In this document: positions 50,509 to 62,317 of the stretch, piece after piece | How positions within the stretch are numbered: the first letter of the stretch is position 1 | Layout: every line of letters starts with the position of its first letter | Assembly (NCBI GenBank): GCA_034509735.1 | Contig: JACGWO010000010.1 | Coordinates: 868,001 to 932,000, forward strand | Source: Sesamum alatum | Taxonomy: Eukaryota; Streptophyta; Magnoliopsida; Lamiales; Pedaliaceae | DNA length: 64,000 bases | Reading direction: 5' to 3' | Notes under the pieces: model-generated | Databases searched by the model: none | Seen by the model: only the letters and a program-made list of their open reading frames with translations | What the model was told of the DNA's origin: nothing | Position numbers and translations under genes: made by a program

Positions 50509-52446
50509 TTATCTAGGCGTAGTCCGTTGCTCTGACATGCTAATTGCCCATTCACCAGACGACGTCGAAGTTGAAATTCTTGACAGAGACTGAAAGATGT
50601 TATCCATGTTTGGGCGATCCGATGGATCTTTCTTGAGGCAACTATCGATCAATCTGAACAGTACAAGGGCAAGGTCTGGAGAATATTTTCCTTGCAAAGA
50701 AGGATCCATTAGGTTTCTTAGATTTTCATGCCCGTTATCTTGGTAGAGCACCGGAGTTAAGACCTCTGATAATTCTGTATTTACCTCTTCATACAAAAGG
50801 GAGACTTCTTTTCCGGTGAGAATCTCCAGCATGAGAACTCCAAATGCATAGACATCAAGCATAGGAGAGATTACTCCATTCTCCAAATACTCAGGAGCCA
50901 TGTAACCTTTAGTACCAACTATGTGCCTTGTCAAGGCAAACTCACCTTCCTGCCCATCTACTGATCTTGCCAGGCCAAAATTCGTAATTTTGGCTCTGAA
51001 ATCCTGATCAAGAAGGACGTTGCTGCTGTTCAAATCCTTGTGGACGTGGGGCGAGGATGTGTAACGATGGAGATAATTTAGCCCTGATGCTACATCCAAA
51101 GCAATTTGCAGTCTCTTGTTCCAGTCCATAATCTTTTGATCTCTCTTTTCATGAATCCATTCACTGAGTGGTCCATTGGAAGCGTACTCGTAAACAAGAT
51201 ACCAGTTGCCCTCATTGAAAGAAACACCAGATAGTCGGATGAGATTGAAATGGTTAATCTTGTTCAACAGGTTGATTTCCTTTGAAACATCTCCGTTCAT
51301 TTTCTTGATGGCTGCAAAATCCCCATTAATCGTTCCGCGATAAACAGATCCCTTGATCCAGCAACTGGGGCTGAAATCTTGTGTTGCGGCTTTAAGTTCT
51401 TCAAAAGTGTAGACTTTAAGAGACTGTGCTATGCTGGAAATACTTTCCAGAAAGTCCTGTGAATCTTCATCTGCCTCTTTCTTGATTGATTTCTCAATAG
51501 ATTCAAAGCTCTGTGATGAAACCACAACAGACGGCTCAGCTTTCTGCTTCCGTTTCCGAAAGAACACACAGAAAAGTATGCCCCCGACAACTGATGCAAG
51601 AACAAGCCCCCCAACGACACCAACCACAACATATATCCAACTTTTGCTTGAGCCACCACTCGGAGGAGGGACAGACGGCGGCAGCGTGCCGGAGGGCGGG
51701 GGCGGAGGCTGAGGCGCTGTAACTTGAGAACTCCTCGGCGGATCCTGAAGGGGAACCAGAAGAGTAGTGAAAGGATAAACGGTAGAATCTTCAGATAACC
51801 CATTAGCAGCAAGGGTTCTCCCAGTATCAACCCCAAATAGAGCGCTGATCCCTGACACAAACTGGTTCCAGGTGATCAGATAACTCAACAAATAGTTCAC
51901 ACCATCATCACTTTGGTTCTTAGTCGGACAAGCACATCTCAGCGGAACATTGATTCTTGTCCCGGCATACAAATTCCTCGTTAGAGTTTCGTTCTCGGCC
52001 ATGAGAGCTTGACAGGTTGACAAACCCTGGAAAGTGTTGTTTGCGATCAAGAGATACGTGTCGCCCTGCTGAACAACGTAAGAAGCGTTAGCCTGATAGT
52101 GCTCACCTGAGCAAGAACAGGTTACAGGAACAAGAACCATCCGGTTCGCTTCCAACACTGCATTTTCAGGAACTGAATTGAGTTGGGCCAACTGTGATGA
52201 ATTTGCAGCCAAGAGAGTGGATATGGCGGCGACGGAGTCGTACGGCCGTTGAGCCCGGAAAGTTAGATAAGATTGGCAACTACGTCTTAAGCCATTGCAG
52301 GTGTAGCCCAGAACAGAAGTTGAATTATCTCTGCTGTCGCATACTGTTGTGTCCTTCCCGATGTAAGGCTGCTGCGCAACAATCACAGGAAAACAGGAGA
52401 TGAGAAAGAAGGAAATCCCGAAAACAATGAACCCGGAAAAACTCAT
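50509..52446 (-). CDS. LYK4: LysM domain receptor-like kinase 4/5 (chitin co-receptor type), single exon
   Basis: Intronless frame of 645 residues. A signal peptide (about 1-24, ending VIVAQQ) precedes three LysM modules with CxC pairs (CSC 110-112, CAC 171-173). A proline-rich juxtamembrane stretch follows (about 242-264), then a transmembrane helix at about 270-294 with the stop-transfer FRKRKQK. The kinase-like domain starts near YTFEELKAATQDFSP (346 on). It has AIKK (379-382), HKDLNSSN (469-476) where an active kinase has HRD, and NFG (489-491) where it has DFG; the glycine loop is absent. These changes are as in LYK4/LYK5, which bind chitin oligomers and signal through CERK1. It is a paralogue of the 43.7-kb gene, in the same orientation, with TLP18.3 and the GDSL lipase between them. 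Whether it is LYK4 or LYK5 proper needs a tree. Confidence 0.93.
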   Translation of the reverse strand: MSFSGFIVFGISFFLISCFPVIVAQQPYIGKDTTVCDSRDNSTSVLGYTCNGLRRSCQSYLTFRAQRPYDSVAAISTLLAANSSQLAQLNSVPENAVLEANRMVLVPVTCSCSGEHYQANASYVVQQGDTYLLIANNTFQGLSTCQALMAENETLTRNLYAGTRINVPLRCACPTKNQSDDGVNYLLSYLITWNQFVSGISALFGVDTGRTLAANGLSEDSTVYPFTTLLVPLQDPPRSSQVTAPQPPPPPSGTLPPSVPPPSGGSSKSWIYVVVGVVGGLVLASVVGGILFCVFFRKRKQKAEPSVVVSSQSFESIEKSIKKEADEDSQDFLESISSIAQSLKVYTFEELKAATQDFSPSCWIKGSVYRGTINGDFAAIKKMNGDVSKEINLLNKINHFNLIRLSGVSFNEGNWYLVYEYASNGPLSEWIHEKRDQKIMDWNKRLQIALDVASGLNYLHRYTSSPHVHKDLNSSNVLLDQDFRAKITNFGLARSVDGQEGEFALTRHIVGTKGYMAPEYLENGVISPMLDVYAFGVLMLEILTGKEVSLLYEEVNTELSEVLTPVLYQDNGHENLRNLMDPSLQGKYSPDLALVLFRLIDSCLKKDPSDRPNMDNIFQSLSRISTSTSSGEWAISMSEQRTTPR

Positions 52447-54187
52447 CTTGATCAGATTGAGAAAACCATCAGAGCTTAGAGGAATCGATGATGGATTTGG
52501 AAGAAAATCAGGGGGGAATGAATGTTAAGAGTTGGAAGATATTTTCTTGTAGATGTATGTGAACGGAAGCTTCCTCGAATGTAGCTGGAAATAAATAATA
52601 GGTAGGTTGGTTGGAAAAAAGGGGTATGGACGACTAAGTACATTTAGATTGTTGCAGAAGAGTTGAATGAGTCAATTATTAAAAATTAACAATATCCAAT
52701 GAGATACTATTTGATTTTTGTTCTATTTAGTGATGTCTTTATCATGTATTATGAGAACAAAGAAATTATAAGCAGCCGACAGACAACTGTACTGGAATAA
52801 ATTATATTATATTTATTAGTACTATTATTATCTATAAATCTTTTTGTTATACGTATGAACTAGTACGTGACCCGTGTTATGCACGATCATAATATAAATT
52901 TGATTAAATTTATATTTTATTAATTTTTTTAATTATGTGAAAGGAAATTTAAAAAAGGTATTTTAAATACTTATTTTTTTCAAATTTCATGCATCAACCT
53001 CAATGAAATCATAAAAAAAAAAAAAATACAGTTATAAGAACATAAACAAAAAAGATTAAGACCAAATGAAGCTATGTTTTATTTATATAAATTGAATAAA
53101 AACCATCTTCTGTAAAGAAAAGTTACTAAAATTTAAGTATTGGTTCAGTACACTTATGAAGTATCTCATTAAATATTTTGATAATAATGATTTAAAAAAT
53201 AGATGACAAATATAATTCAAAGAGATAAAATCATAACTTTTCACCAAATAAATCTTACAATTTTCAAGCGGCACCTTTTTTTTACCCAATAACGCAACAG
53301 AATGTATGATGGATAATGTTTTTTATGAATGCTGCCCCTTTTTTATACTTTTTGTTCAAACGGATCTATGTAACTATATATGTTAATTGTTCGCTACCTC
53401 TTTCGATTAAAACCTTGAAGCTTAATATTTAATATAAGTTATGGGTTGGTTTGTGATAAAAAAAATGGTAAAATAATTTTATAATGAGAACTCATATATA
53501 GAATAAGGAAAAACCCTGATCATGAGGAAAATGAAAAAACAAACTTAATGTATATATATCACATAATTCATGAACTCAATAAATGTATTGATAATAAAAA
53601 ATGATAAAAGCAATAAAAGTTGAATATTCACCAATAAGAAGTTCATGTAAATATGGTTTGCACAAAACTTTCAATAAATAATCGAAATAAGTATGATAGT
53701 AAATATAAATAAATAAAAACATGATATTAAGCATAAACTAATTCATAATGAAAAAAGATTAAAAAGCAACTAAATAGGTCTTTTCTTATTTAATAAGTTA
53801 GCTTTATTCGAACTTTCACCCATAAATAGAGATATAGGAAGTTTGCGCCCAATCTTTTTCTTTAAACAAAGTTGATATTTTCTTTTATTATAAATCAAAT
53901 TGTACGTGTATATGACATAATTCATAAAATCAAAAAATAAAAAATTAATAGCAATAGGGAACAAAATTCTATTGTTTATGAATGTTCAACATCAATTAAG
54001 AATCTCATCACTTTTAAATAGTAAAATTATGAATTTAGAAATATAAGCATTTTGGTTAAGGATTAGTTCACGAAAAACTATGAATTGAAATCTAAGTTCA
54101 TTTTTCACAAATTATGTATTAAAGAGTGAAACATATAATTGTAATGAAAAACTATTATGAGAACAAAATTATATAATTGGTTTAAAA

Positions 54188-54241
<54 letters not shown>

Positions 54242-55464
54242 GGAGAGAGAGAGAGAAAGAGAAAGAGAGAAATAAGACTTTCATATTTTGTTTATGCTAT
54301 CACAAATAAAAAAGTTGTTAGAACTTATAACATAAGAAAAGACATCAATAAGGAAAAAAAATGTATATATGACATATCACATAATTCATGAACTCAAGTA
54401 TAAAAAAATAATTAATTAAAAATAAAAATAAAAGAAAAACAACACTACAAATGCTTACTACAAAATGGGATCTACAAAGTTCAATCTCTTTTGCCAAAAA
54501 ACTATCAATAGAAATAATCAAATTAATAAAATAAAAAAAAATTAACAAAAGTATTCATGTATTTGACGAACTCATGAAATAAATTAATTGATAATGAAAA
54601 AAATAAAGCACGTAAAGATACATACCTTGGATTTTTTCTTATTTTATGCGTTTTTTCAACTTTCACCTCTGAGTAGAGAGTTTGCTTTCAATATTTATCA
54701 AACACCTAGATTATGCTATAAAAATGTATAAATTATACTATAATTTACAAATATTATGAATATGGTAATATTATATGATACTATATATAAAGAAAAGAGA
54801 GATTTAACCATAAAATGAAAAATTGAAAACAATAATTTATAAGATATATAAGGAATTGAATTAACCTTTGCATTTATTATTAATTTACTGCATATGTACA
54901 AAAGAAGAAAATAAAATTCAAACAACCAAGTATAGATTTTTTTTCTAAAAAAAGAGCTTGAATTACTTGCACATGAAAAAATATATTTTAATGTAAATAT
55001 AAAATTTACAAAGAATATGATCATAGATTTAATAGAATCCTATTAGATAGTTTAGAAATCAATCACATAAAAGTTAAAATTAGGTCATTCTTTTTATCTT
55101 GTAAAACATTATTATCAGACAAATCAAAAAAATGAAATCAGAAAAGAATAAAAAAAGTTTGATGGATGAAGTTATAATTTATATATATATATATATATAT
55201 AAAATGGTGTATAAAACGATACAAAAAGATAAATATGAATGTAAATAAAAACTAAATGCCGGATTAAGTAGAATCATACAAATAAATATCAAATAAAATA
55301 TATGACTATTAGCAGTAAATGAATTTGTTCCTTTTTGCACACACATAAAATGTGTCATAAATTACTAGAATTATATTAACATACCGCAACTTATCTCTTA
55401 TATTATCATTTATCAATTTATTACACTATAATTCCATCGTCTTTAGTAAACGAGGCCGTAAAGG
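52447..55464. other. AT-rich repeat-like region upstream of the second LysM receptor
   Basis: The first 200 bases are the likely LYK4 promoter. After about 52860 the sequence turns very AT-rich. It opens with GACCCGTGTTATGCACG, a phrase I associate with plant transposon ends. The words CATAATTCATGAACTCA (53562, 54373) and related forms (CATAATTCATAAAATCA near 53914) recur, suggesting old internal duplications. A TA run followed by a GA-rich run spans about 54190-54272. There are no recognisable proteins. Confidence 0.4.
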
Positions 55465-57601
55465 GTACGATGCAATGTTATTAAACCCGGACCGGATCGG
55501 CCGGTTCGACCAGTCCGACCGGAAAGCGGCCAAGGGTCTGGTCTGGATCACCGGTATAAAATCGGTGTCAAACGGACCGGTTCAAAACCAGTTCACCCGA
55601 GATCCGATTGACTCGGTTTTAATTTTTAAAAAAATTTAAAACTAATAATATTATTCCACTAAAAAATAAAATAGTGAAACATACAATGAGAAAATAAATG
55701 CCAAAGAAAATAAATAGGCAATTGCTTCATGAATGATAATTCAGAGCAACTATGAACATATTTATAGTGTAAATAGTTTAAACTTCTTTATGTTTTTTCA
55801 ATGTGGGACAAATGAGGAAGTATTCAATCCTTATTTACACTTTTTCAATGTGGGACGATGAGCATATTATAGTGTAAATAGTTTAAACTTCTTTATGTTT
55901 TTTCGACGTGGGACAAATGAATAAGTGTTCAATCTTTGTTTATACTTTTTCAATGTGGAACAATGAACATATTTATTGTGACACCCCCTACGGTACTATA
56001 CTTTATCGTTACTAATCATTATACTCTTCGAAATTATAAGTTGTCTTATAAAAATTTTCATTTTAAACTAATAAGATAAATCCTAATTTTCTCGATATAA
56101 TATAATTCTATAAATATATCTTAAATCACGATAGGTATCATCAAAAGTTTATATTTACTAGGCCACATATATACTTATGTACAAACTCCAAAAGATGAAG
56201 GTTTCAGGCTGTTACAAAATCTAAAACGCAAACCCGACAAAAGACTAGATGTTTAACAGTCATATGACCAAAACCCACGCCTTCAGATGTCACGGCTGAC
56301 CCACCTATTAAGGTCCATGGCAGACTTCAAATTTGACGTAGCTAGTCACTGTGATCTATCTCCTGAAAAACGTTGGCAAGGGATTAGTTGCCTACTCAAT
56401 AAGTATAGCTAACTAACTTGTACATATACACGCACATACATAATAAAACGAGTATCATGCAATACGACAAATATAAGAAATAACATATACCAACAATCAT
56501 ATATCAAATTACACCTAATACTCGACTTTATTGTTTATTTCCTTAGGGCCCTGTTTACCCATGCTGGAGTACATCACTCAATGGTCTATGCCGGCTATCA
56601 TCCCCTCAATCATAATATCTCTTTTTTTTTCTCGGTACCACACAGCACACAGCTCGTATGATACCCCATAATCAATGATACCACACAGCACACAGCTCGT
56701 ATGATATTCCATCATTCATCATATCACACAGCACACAGCTCGTATGATATGTTACATCATCTCCCTCGATCAATGACAGCACACAGCTCGTCATTAATCA
56801 TATCACCATAAGCCATTGCAGTATGCCCTCCAGTTAGGTAAGCCATTACTTATTTCAGTTCACCATATTCTCCTCACTCATTGTCATTCAACAATCAAAT
56901 CCCCACCCGTAAATTCAACATTCAATTTCATTTAAGAATCACATATAATACATATCACCATCCTTCTAAATTCCGAACAACATAACCACATATAATCACA
57001 TAATGACAACTTCACAGAATAACAAGTAATCCAAACAAATAGCCAATAACTCACAATTTCGTATACAACACAAGAATATGTATCCATATATATATAACAC
57101 ATATATATAAATTCAATTAACTATACTTACCTCGATCCCAAAATGATTATGCTAGTAGGAGTTGATTAGTCTTCTACTTTATCCCCGTGTCCTATAATGC
57201 GTTATAATATGTATAATCAATATATATCGAAAATAACGTAAGTTACGACTGAAATTACTAAATATATACGTATATTTTATATCAATCTTTTAATATTTCA
57301 TTTATATTAAAATTCAAACCTCCGTTCCTTTCTCGTCTAAATTTTAGACGCTATAAACTCCCCCGGTATACATCTAATTTATCTATTAACTCATAAAAGC
57401 TTATTCTATCAAACCCCTCATGTTTTTATAATTATTGTCCCCTATAACATCCCTAAATGAAATTATTACAAATATCTCATATTTCTTTTTAATAAATACC
57501 ATATTTCTCAAATATAATTTTCTAATATTTCTCAAACACAATTTTCTACTATTTCTATTAGTTTCTATCAATTCCTCACTATTATAATAATTATTTATAT
57601 A

Positions 57602-57793
57602 TGTAGGAAGTGATAAAAGAAGAGATGAATCTATATTATTGATTAATGATGATTCCACCTCTATTTATAGTGATGGAATTTAAGGATAACTACACCTATA
57701 GAAGAGACCTACTTGAAGTAAAACTACACCTATAGAAGAGACCTACTTGAAGTAAAATAGGAAAAGATAAGAACAAATTTAAATATTCTAACA
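57602..57793 (-). repeat. 3' LTR of the copia element
   Basis: 192 bp, TGTTAGAATA...TCCTACA on the minus strand. It contains a perfect 34-bp tandem duplication (57689-57722 and 57723-57756) just upstream of the TATA box CTATAAATAG (57661-57670, minus strand). Confidence 0.95.
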
Positions 57794-57841
57794 CTCCCCC
57801 TCAAGCTGGAGCAAATATATCAATCATGCCCAGCTTGTTAC

Positions 57842-60800
57842 ACATAATATTAAATTGTTTTGTTCCTAAAGCCTTGGTAAAAAACATCTGCTCTTTGCTC
57901 TGAAGAAGGAGTAAAGGGAGTGCAAATTTTCTGACTCATGACAGCCTCACGAATGAAGTGACAATCAACCTCAATATGCTTTGTCCTCTCATGGAAAATA
58001 GGATTACTGGCAATATGAATAGCTGCTTGATTGTCACAGTGCATAGGTACAGGATCATTGTTCGTAAAACCTAACTCTTTCAAAAGATTCTTTAACCACA
58101 AAACTTCACTAGTGGTGTGAGCCATAGCCCGATATTCAGCTTCTGCGCTTGACCTAGCAACTGTAGTTTGTTTTTTGCTACGCCAAGTCACAAGGTTCCC
58201 ACCAACATAGGTGCAATATCCAGAAGTAGATTTTCTATCATCCTTCGACCCTGCATAGTCTGCATCAGAATAGGCTTCTATCTTTGTGTGTCCATGCTGT
58301 TGGAAGAATAATCCTTTTCCCGGGGATGCCTTTATATATTTCAAGATCCTTAGAACAGCTTCCCAATGAACTGATCGTGGCTTATCCATAAACTGACTAA
58401 CTAGGCCAACTGCAAAGGAGATATCAGGTCTAGTTACGGTTAAGTAGATTAGCTTGCCAACAAGTCTTCTATACTTTGCCTTGTCCTCCAAATAGTTACT
58501 ATCATCATTCCAAAAATCAGGATTAAATTCCATAGGAGTGTCCACCGGTTTAGTGCCGAGTAAACCTGCTTTCTGAAGGAGATCACAGGCATATTTTCTC
58601 TGAGATAGAGAGATCCCATGCTTGCTATGAGCAATTTCAATCCCCAAAAAATACTTCGGCCTCCCCAAATCTTTAGTGACGAAGTGCTTCCTTAGGTATG
58701 TCTTGGCTTCTTCTATCCCGGAAACATCACTACCGGTGATTAAGATATCATCAACATAGACTGCTAGAATAACCGTACCTGATTCCTTAATTCGAACAAA
58801 GACTGAATGATCTGCTTGGCACCGTGAAAATCCAAACTCACCAATAATAGTACTGAATTTATCAAACCATGCCCTTGGACTTTGTTTAAGACCGTAGATC
58901 GCTTTCTTCAATCTGCACACCATTCGTTGCTTCTCCCCCTGAGCAACATAACCTGGAGGTTGCTCCATATAGACAATTTCCTTCAAGTCACCATATAAGA
59001 AAGCATTTTTTGATGTCCATCTGATGCATTGGCCAACTGAGATTAACTGCCAAGGAAAACAAAACTCTAATAGAGTTAAGACGAGCAACAGGGGAGAATG
59101 TTTCAAAATAATCTACCCCATATGTCTGAGTAAAGCCCTTGGCAACCAGGCGAGCTTTATATCGGTCTAGGGACCCGTCAGCATGAAACTTGAGGGCGAA
59201 CACCCATCGACAAGCGACGACGTCGACGTTAGGAGGTGGATGGACAAGCTCCCAGGTTCCCCGGGAAAGGAGAGCCGACATCTCCTCATCCATCGCCGCC
59301 TTCCACTCCGAATGCGAAAGTGCCTCATAATAAGAATTAGGGATAGAAACAGATGATAGAGAGACAGAGAAAGCACGATAAACAGGACTAAGACATTTAT
59401 AGGAAAGGGAATGAGCCAATGGATGAGCAGTGCAAGACCTTTTACCTTTGCGAAGGGCAATGGGAAGATCCTCCGCAGACATAGGGGTCGGGGTGCCAGG
59501 AGCTGCAGCAAGAGGAAGACTTGGCGGATCAACAGGCATGGTAGTCGTAGAATGAGTACGCCTGCAATACACCTGTAAAGGTCGTGTAGGTGGTTCGGTA
59601 TGGGGAGGATGTGAGAGTGCCGGGACCGGTAAGGGAAGAGATGGAAGAGGAACATAAGGGGAAGGGGTCTTAGAGTAATAAGCAGTGGACTCAAAGAAAG
59701 TAACATCGGCAGAGGTAAATGACCGGTGAGATATAGGATCATAACACCGATACCCTTTTTGTGCTCGTGAATACCCCAAAAATATACATTTAACAGAACG
59801 AGGTGACAGTTTATCGAGGTTAGGAGAATGGAGATGAACAAAGCACACACACCCAAAGACTCGAGGAGTTAACCCAAAGAGAGGCTTACCAGGGAAAAGA
59901 CAAGAATACGGAATATCCCCACTGAGAACACTAGAAGGCATACGGTTAATGAGATAACAAGCTGTGAGAATAGCATCCCCCCAATAGGATTTTGGAACAT
60001 GCGTATGAGCCAAAATAGTGCGAGCAACATCGAGAAGGTGGCGATGTTTGCGTTCGGCGACACCATTTTGTTGAGAGGTATACGAGCAAGAAGATTGATG
60101 TAAAATGCCATGAGAATCACAGAAGTTAGAAACTGCTTTTTGGACATATTCAAGAGCATTATCAGTACGGAAAATACGAATATTAACAGAGAACTGAGTT
60201 TTTATTTCATTATAAAAGGAAGTGATTATACTAGGTACTTGAGACCTATCCTTGAGTAAATAGACCCAAGTCATTCTTGAGTAATCATCAACAAAGGTAA
60301 GAAAGTACCTAAACCCACCAATAGACTCAATACGACACGGACCCCAAATATCAGAATGAACTAAACTAAAAGGAGAGGAACTACGGTTGTCAAGACGAGG
60401 TGGAAAGCTAGCACGATGGTGCTTTCCCAACTGACAAGACTCACAATCCAAGCGTGTAGACTGAATAGGTAAAACCTTCTTTAGATTAGGTAAGGATGGA
60501 TGACCAAGACGACAATGCCACTGAAGAGGGGAGACAGAGGCAGAAAGAGCACGAGCATCTACAGGTGTAGTATGATCTAGAAAGTAGAGACCACCACGCT
60601 CATGACCGCCACCAATCGTCCTCTGTGTTTGCAGATCCTGGAACACACAGTAAGAAGGAAAAAAAGTTACCGAGCAGTTGTGGACTTTTGTAAGTTGACT
60701 AATAGAGAGGAGACTAACAGGAAACTTTGGTGCATACAAGACATTATTAAGGGTAAGTTGGTGTGTGGGATGAACAGTACCAGAGCCATATATGGGAGAG

Positions 60801-61882
60801 TAGGATCCATCAGCGAGGCGAACGAAGGGAGAGGTATGAGAAGGAGAGAGGGAGTAAAAAAGAGAGCGATTACCAGTGAGGTGTGTAGTAGCACCTGAAT
60901 CTAGCATCCAAGACTCACCAGGAGTTGCAGCAAAGGCACCCGGAGTGGAAGCTGTGGCAGGGGCAGTGGAATTAGCCACAGGGCGATGGAGGAGCTGTTC
61001 ATATTCTTCACGGCTAAGGGTAACCAAATCAGATTCATTAGCAGAAGGTTCCGATGTTGTAGGTTCACCATCACCTTTAACTGTATTGGCCCACTCCGGT
61101 TTGCCATATTTGAGCCAACATTTTTTCCACAACATGATTAGTTCGACCACAATGGGTGCAGTAACGGGAGTTAGTAGAAGCATTGGAGCCTCGACCACGA
61201 CCACCACGGCCTCGGGAGGAGTTTCGACCGCGACCACGAACTGCCATGGCTGAGGACTCGGTGGTTGGACCAGATGAAGAGTCAGAGGATATAGTAGCCA
61301 CGCGGAGGACACGAGACAGAGCATTGGATAACGTAGGCACAGAGTCACTGGCTAGGAGGTGATCACGAACCGATTTCAAATTGTTGTCGAGGCCGGACAG
61401 GAACTTCGCCACCAAAAAATCTTCCACTGAGTCTTGCGAGTCTGAGCATCACAACTCAAGGGGTGATATAGCAAAATTTCATCAGATGTGCCCTTCAAGG
61501 AGGCAAAATAGTCGGCTACTGTACGGCCATCCTGTTTGAGGGAAAAAAGTCTCTCATACAGTTCAAATACCCGAGAAACGTTCTTTTCCTGAGAATACAT
61601 GTCATGTAAAGTATCCCACATTGTTTTAGCAGAAGTGAGAAACATAACATTGGAACCGACAGTTTCCTCCATACTATTCAGAAGCCAAGTCATAACCGAG
61701 TAATCAGCTTGTTGCCAAGTCGAAAAATTAGCATCAGTAGAGGTTGGTGGAGGAGCCAAAATATGATTAAGCTTATTTTGAGACCCAAGAAACAACCGAA
61801 AGGCTTGGGACCAGAGGATATAATTCTGGCCATTCAACTTGACAGTGGTGCCAAGAGCACCTTTATGTTCAACGGTAGCCAT
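57842..61882 (-). pseudogene. copia gag-pol polyprotein, broken by four frameshifts
   Basis: The frame starts at ATG 61882 (MATVEHKGALG). Gag covers about 61882-61130 and ends in a CX2CX4HX4C zinc knuckle near 61165-61120. The protease has WMLDSGATTHLTG (about 60910). Integrase has the HHCC zinc finger (HCRLGHPSLPN, CESCQLGK; about 60530-60425) and the HSDIWGP...DDYSR...NGVAERKH core. Reverse transcriptase has WVFALKFHADG, then YVDDILITGSD at about 58745-58775. RNase H has AYSDADYAGSKDDRKSTSGY and HCDNQAAIHIA. Four single-base shifts break the frame: a missing base near 61427-61430, and one extra base in each of three six-base homopolymers, at 61121-61126 (zinc knuckle), 59006-59011 (RT) and 57879-57884 (C-terminus). 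As read, it cannot make an intact polyprotein. The last three shifts may be sequencing errors. Confidence 0.9.
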
Positions 61883-62299
61883 GATCAAGGGGGATAGACA
61901 GACAGATAGATAGGACAGCAGCAGCAGGGAGAGCAGTCAGCAACGAAAAGCTGATTCAGGTGAGCATCTCAGATCGGGCGCGGCGCAAGGTGCAACGCCG
62001 GAGGCGGGCGTCGCGAGCAGAAGTGGCGGAAGGGCGGGGCGGCGCAAGAAGAAGGCGCGGCGCCGCGAACAGAGGCGCCGGAGGCGCGAGAGAAAGCGGC
62101 GACGGCGGCGACCGACGGGTGTGAACGCAAGGTGAGGGGCCGACGGGCCGCGGCGGCCGAGTGACCTGCGGCGGCGGAAGGGGGTGGCGGTGGGTTGCAA
62201 AAAACTAGGGTTAGGTTTTTCTCTCTTGTTTTTTTTTTTTTTTTTTTCAGAAATATATATAAATATATATATATATACAACTTCTTTCTCACTTTTTCT
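61883..62299 (-). other. copia 5' leader, with a GC-rich block
   Basis: Untranslated leader between the primer-binding site and gag. Bases about 61975-62200 are strongly GC-rich (repeated GGCGGCG and GGCGCGAG words), unlike the rest of the element and the AT-rich surroundings. A T run of about 18 bases at 62229-62248 (A run in the minus-strand transcript) and a TA-rich stretch follow. The two frames of 107-145 codons across it are arginine- and alanine-rich and not recognisable. Confidence 0.6.
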
Positions 62300-62317
62300 G
62301 AACCTGCTCTTATACCA
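62300..62317 (-). promoter_or_regulatory. copia primer-binding site (tRNA-Met-i type)
   Basis: On the minus strand, directly after the 5' LTR: TGGTATAAGAGCAGGTTC. The initiator-tRNA-Met site usual in plant copia elements begins TGGTATCAGAGC, so there is one mismatch (A for C) in the first twelve bases. Confidence 0.9.

Noticed and set aside
54190..54272. TA/GA-rich run as a possible functional element
   Set aside because: Simple microsatellite with no sign of function.
57401..57658. 85-codon frame joining the copia LTR to the solo LTR
   Set aside because: It starts in the copia LTR and runs across its edge, so as a whole it is an accident of insertion.
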